Source of the DNA: Pseudoalteromonas luteoviolacea
GTDB lineage: Bacteria; Pseudomonadota; Gammaproteobacteria; Enterobacterales; Alteromonadaceae
Length of the DNA stretch: 64,000 nt
Direction: 5' to 3'
NCBI RefSeq assembly: GCF_000814765.1
Contig: NZ_JWIC01000005.1
Span: 558,001 to 622,000, forward strand
The notes beneath the pieces were generated by a model, which was not told where the DNA came from, searched no databases, and worked only from the letters and a program-made list of their open reading frames with translations. Shown here piece by piece: positions 63,444-64,000 of the stretch (its first letter is position 1; each line of letters opens with the position of its first letter). The position numbers were made by a program, and so were the translations under genes.

Positions 63444-63767
63444 TTACTTAATTACACCAATGGCCTTAACAGCTTCCACGCCTGCAATGCAAGCTTGTTT
63501 ACTTGTAATTGTCACGGGTGTTTGACTATCAAATGCGCCAAGTACCAAGCTATAAATGTTTACATTTCCCGGGACATTTAAGTCCACTCCCCAATGCGCT
63601 TGTAAACTTGGCTCAACACAGCTTAATTGCGTTACCTGCTTTTGTGGGTGCGTCTTAAACAAAACGACTTCACCTTGAATGTCCACTTGTGTCACTAAAT
63701 ACTGCTGCTCTGCGGTAAGACCCTTAAAACTCAGCAATAGTGCACTTAAAAAAACAAATGCTCTCAT
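63444..63767 (-). CDS. Small secreted protein, unknown function
   Basis: The 107-residue product has a signal peptide (residues 1-19, ending LTA) and a mature domain with two Cys (QLSCVEP and KQACIAG). The strand-rich start VTQVDIQGEVVLFKTHP and the end PVTITSKQACIAGVEAVKAIGVI recall, in layout, the small secreted protein at 13655-13978, though direct similarity is weak. It follows the truncated end of an RHS-type gene across a palindromic terminator. Confidence 0.72.
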   Translation of the reverse strand: MRAFVFLSALLLSFKGLTAEQQYLVTQVDIQGEVVLFKTHPQKQVTQLSCVEPSLQAHWGVDLNVPGNVNIYSLVLGAFDSQTPVTITSKQACIAGVEAVKAIGVIK

Positions 63768-63788
63768 GTATTCACTTCTATTTTTATT

Positions 63789-63808
63789 GGCCTTGCAGCT
63801 GCAAGGCC
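63789..63808 (-). terminator. Perfect 20-bp palindrome after RHS-type gene
   Basis: GGCCTTGCAG and CTGCAAGGCC are perfect arms without spacer, 8 bases after the stop at 63817 on the minus strand, followed by AATAAAAATAG. It probably terminates the RHS-type transcript. Confidence 0.65.
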
Positions 63809-63816
63809 CTATTTTA

Positions 63817-64000
63817 TCAATTAGTTGACTCAGCTACTGGGCTACCAAGCAAATCGGTGTGGATAAAAATCACCTGCTTTTTACCTCCTTTGCCTTTGGT
63901 TTGAGTTAGCGAGGTCGATTTAGAGCGCCAGCACTGATTTGTGGCGGTACAAGCCTCAACATAATATGTACTGACATTAAATTGACCCAATACAAATTGA
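63817..64000 (-). CDS. 3' end of an RHS-repeat-type gene (5' part beyond window)
   Basis: The last 60 codons of a minus-strand gene enter the window. The end reads KKQVIFIHTDLLGSPVAESTN and stops. HTDxLGSPVA is the hallmark of the conserved end of RHS/YD-repeat cores, normally followed by a variable toxin domain; here the protein stops three residues later. It could be a core protein without toxin tip, or the broken start of a displaced one. Preceding sequence VSTYYVEACTATNQCWRSK has two Cys. Confidence 0.65.
   Translation of the reverse strand, partial: QFVLGQFNVSTYYVEACTATNQCWRSKSTSLTQTKGKGGKKQVIFIHTDLLGSPVAESTN

Noticed and set aside
1..64000. CRISPR arrays, tRNA/rRNA genes, insertion sequences, prophage or integron features
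   Set aside because: Looked for regularly spaced repeats, clover-leaf candidates, transposase motifs and att-like direct repeats; none convincing.

Overview
The window looks like chromosomal DNA of a marine gammaproteobacterium of the Alteromonadales, most likely Pseudoalteromonas or a close relative. This is inferred from gene style, not from a marker gene: moderately AT-rich DNA, many secreted proteases (M14 carboxypeptidase with PKD domains, trypsin-like protease with PKD and chitin-binding modules, lipoprotein M3 peptidase), three kinds of TonB- or RND-linked transport, TPR-containing sensor kinases and LysR/AraC regulators. I saw no rRNA, tRNA, CRISPR array, transposase or phage module.

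Layout. 1-3.5 kb: start of a DJ-1/PfpI gene divergent from a LysR gene, then a choloylglycine-type amidase and small enzymes (2OG oxygenase, GNAT, VOC). 4.5-8.2 kb: secreted M14 carboxypeptidase, an exported DJ-1 homologue lacking its catalytic Cys, and a probably decayed reading frame. 8.3-13.5 kb: LysR/FAD monooxygenase pair, a membrane-protein/winged-helix operon behind three operator-like palindromes, and a TPR sensor kinase. 13.6-19 kb: small secreted proteins (one broken by a stop), a metallo-beta-lactamase-fold enzyme and a membrane-anchored CadC-like regulator. 19-32 kb: a metal-acquisition candidate region. 32-41 kb: an orphan protein behind a long hairpin, a Fur-box peptide, Kelch and serine-hydrolase enzymes, an AraC/DUF4386 pair and an orphan Gly-Gly-leader peptide. 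41-54 kb: sensor kinase, secreted protease, a two-gene set resembling lipid-transfer proteins, and a lipoprotein/M48 protease operon. 54-64 kb: Cys-rich protein with a His-rich TonB receptor, alkaline phosphatase, M3 peptidase, an AraC regulator with a tandem-repeat operator, and the end of an RHS-type gene.

The most interesting region is 19.2-32.2 kb. A tight operon encodes a nicotianamine-synthase-like enzyme, an MFS exporter and a small hot-dog-fold (FcoT-like) thioesterase. It is followed by an ABC exporter operon and flanked by an RND pair and a TonB receptor. A good match to the gammaproteobacterial Zur box lies before the ABC operon, and a shared partial match (GATATGTTATAAC) lies before both the synthase operon and the receptor. 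I infer a zinc-responsive metallophore (zincophore) system in which a nicotianamine-like product is made, exported and re-imported. The opine dehydrogenase and histidine racemase of staphylopine-type systems are absent from this window, so the chemistry could differ. A further Zur-box-like palindrome precedes the alkaline phosphatase gene.

Function calls rest on motifs and family knowledge read by eye. No database search was possible, and regulatory sites are sequence resemblances only.
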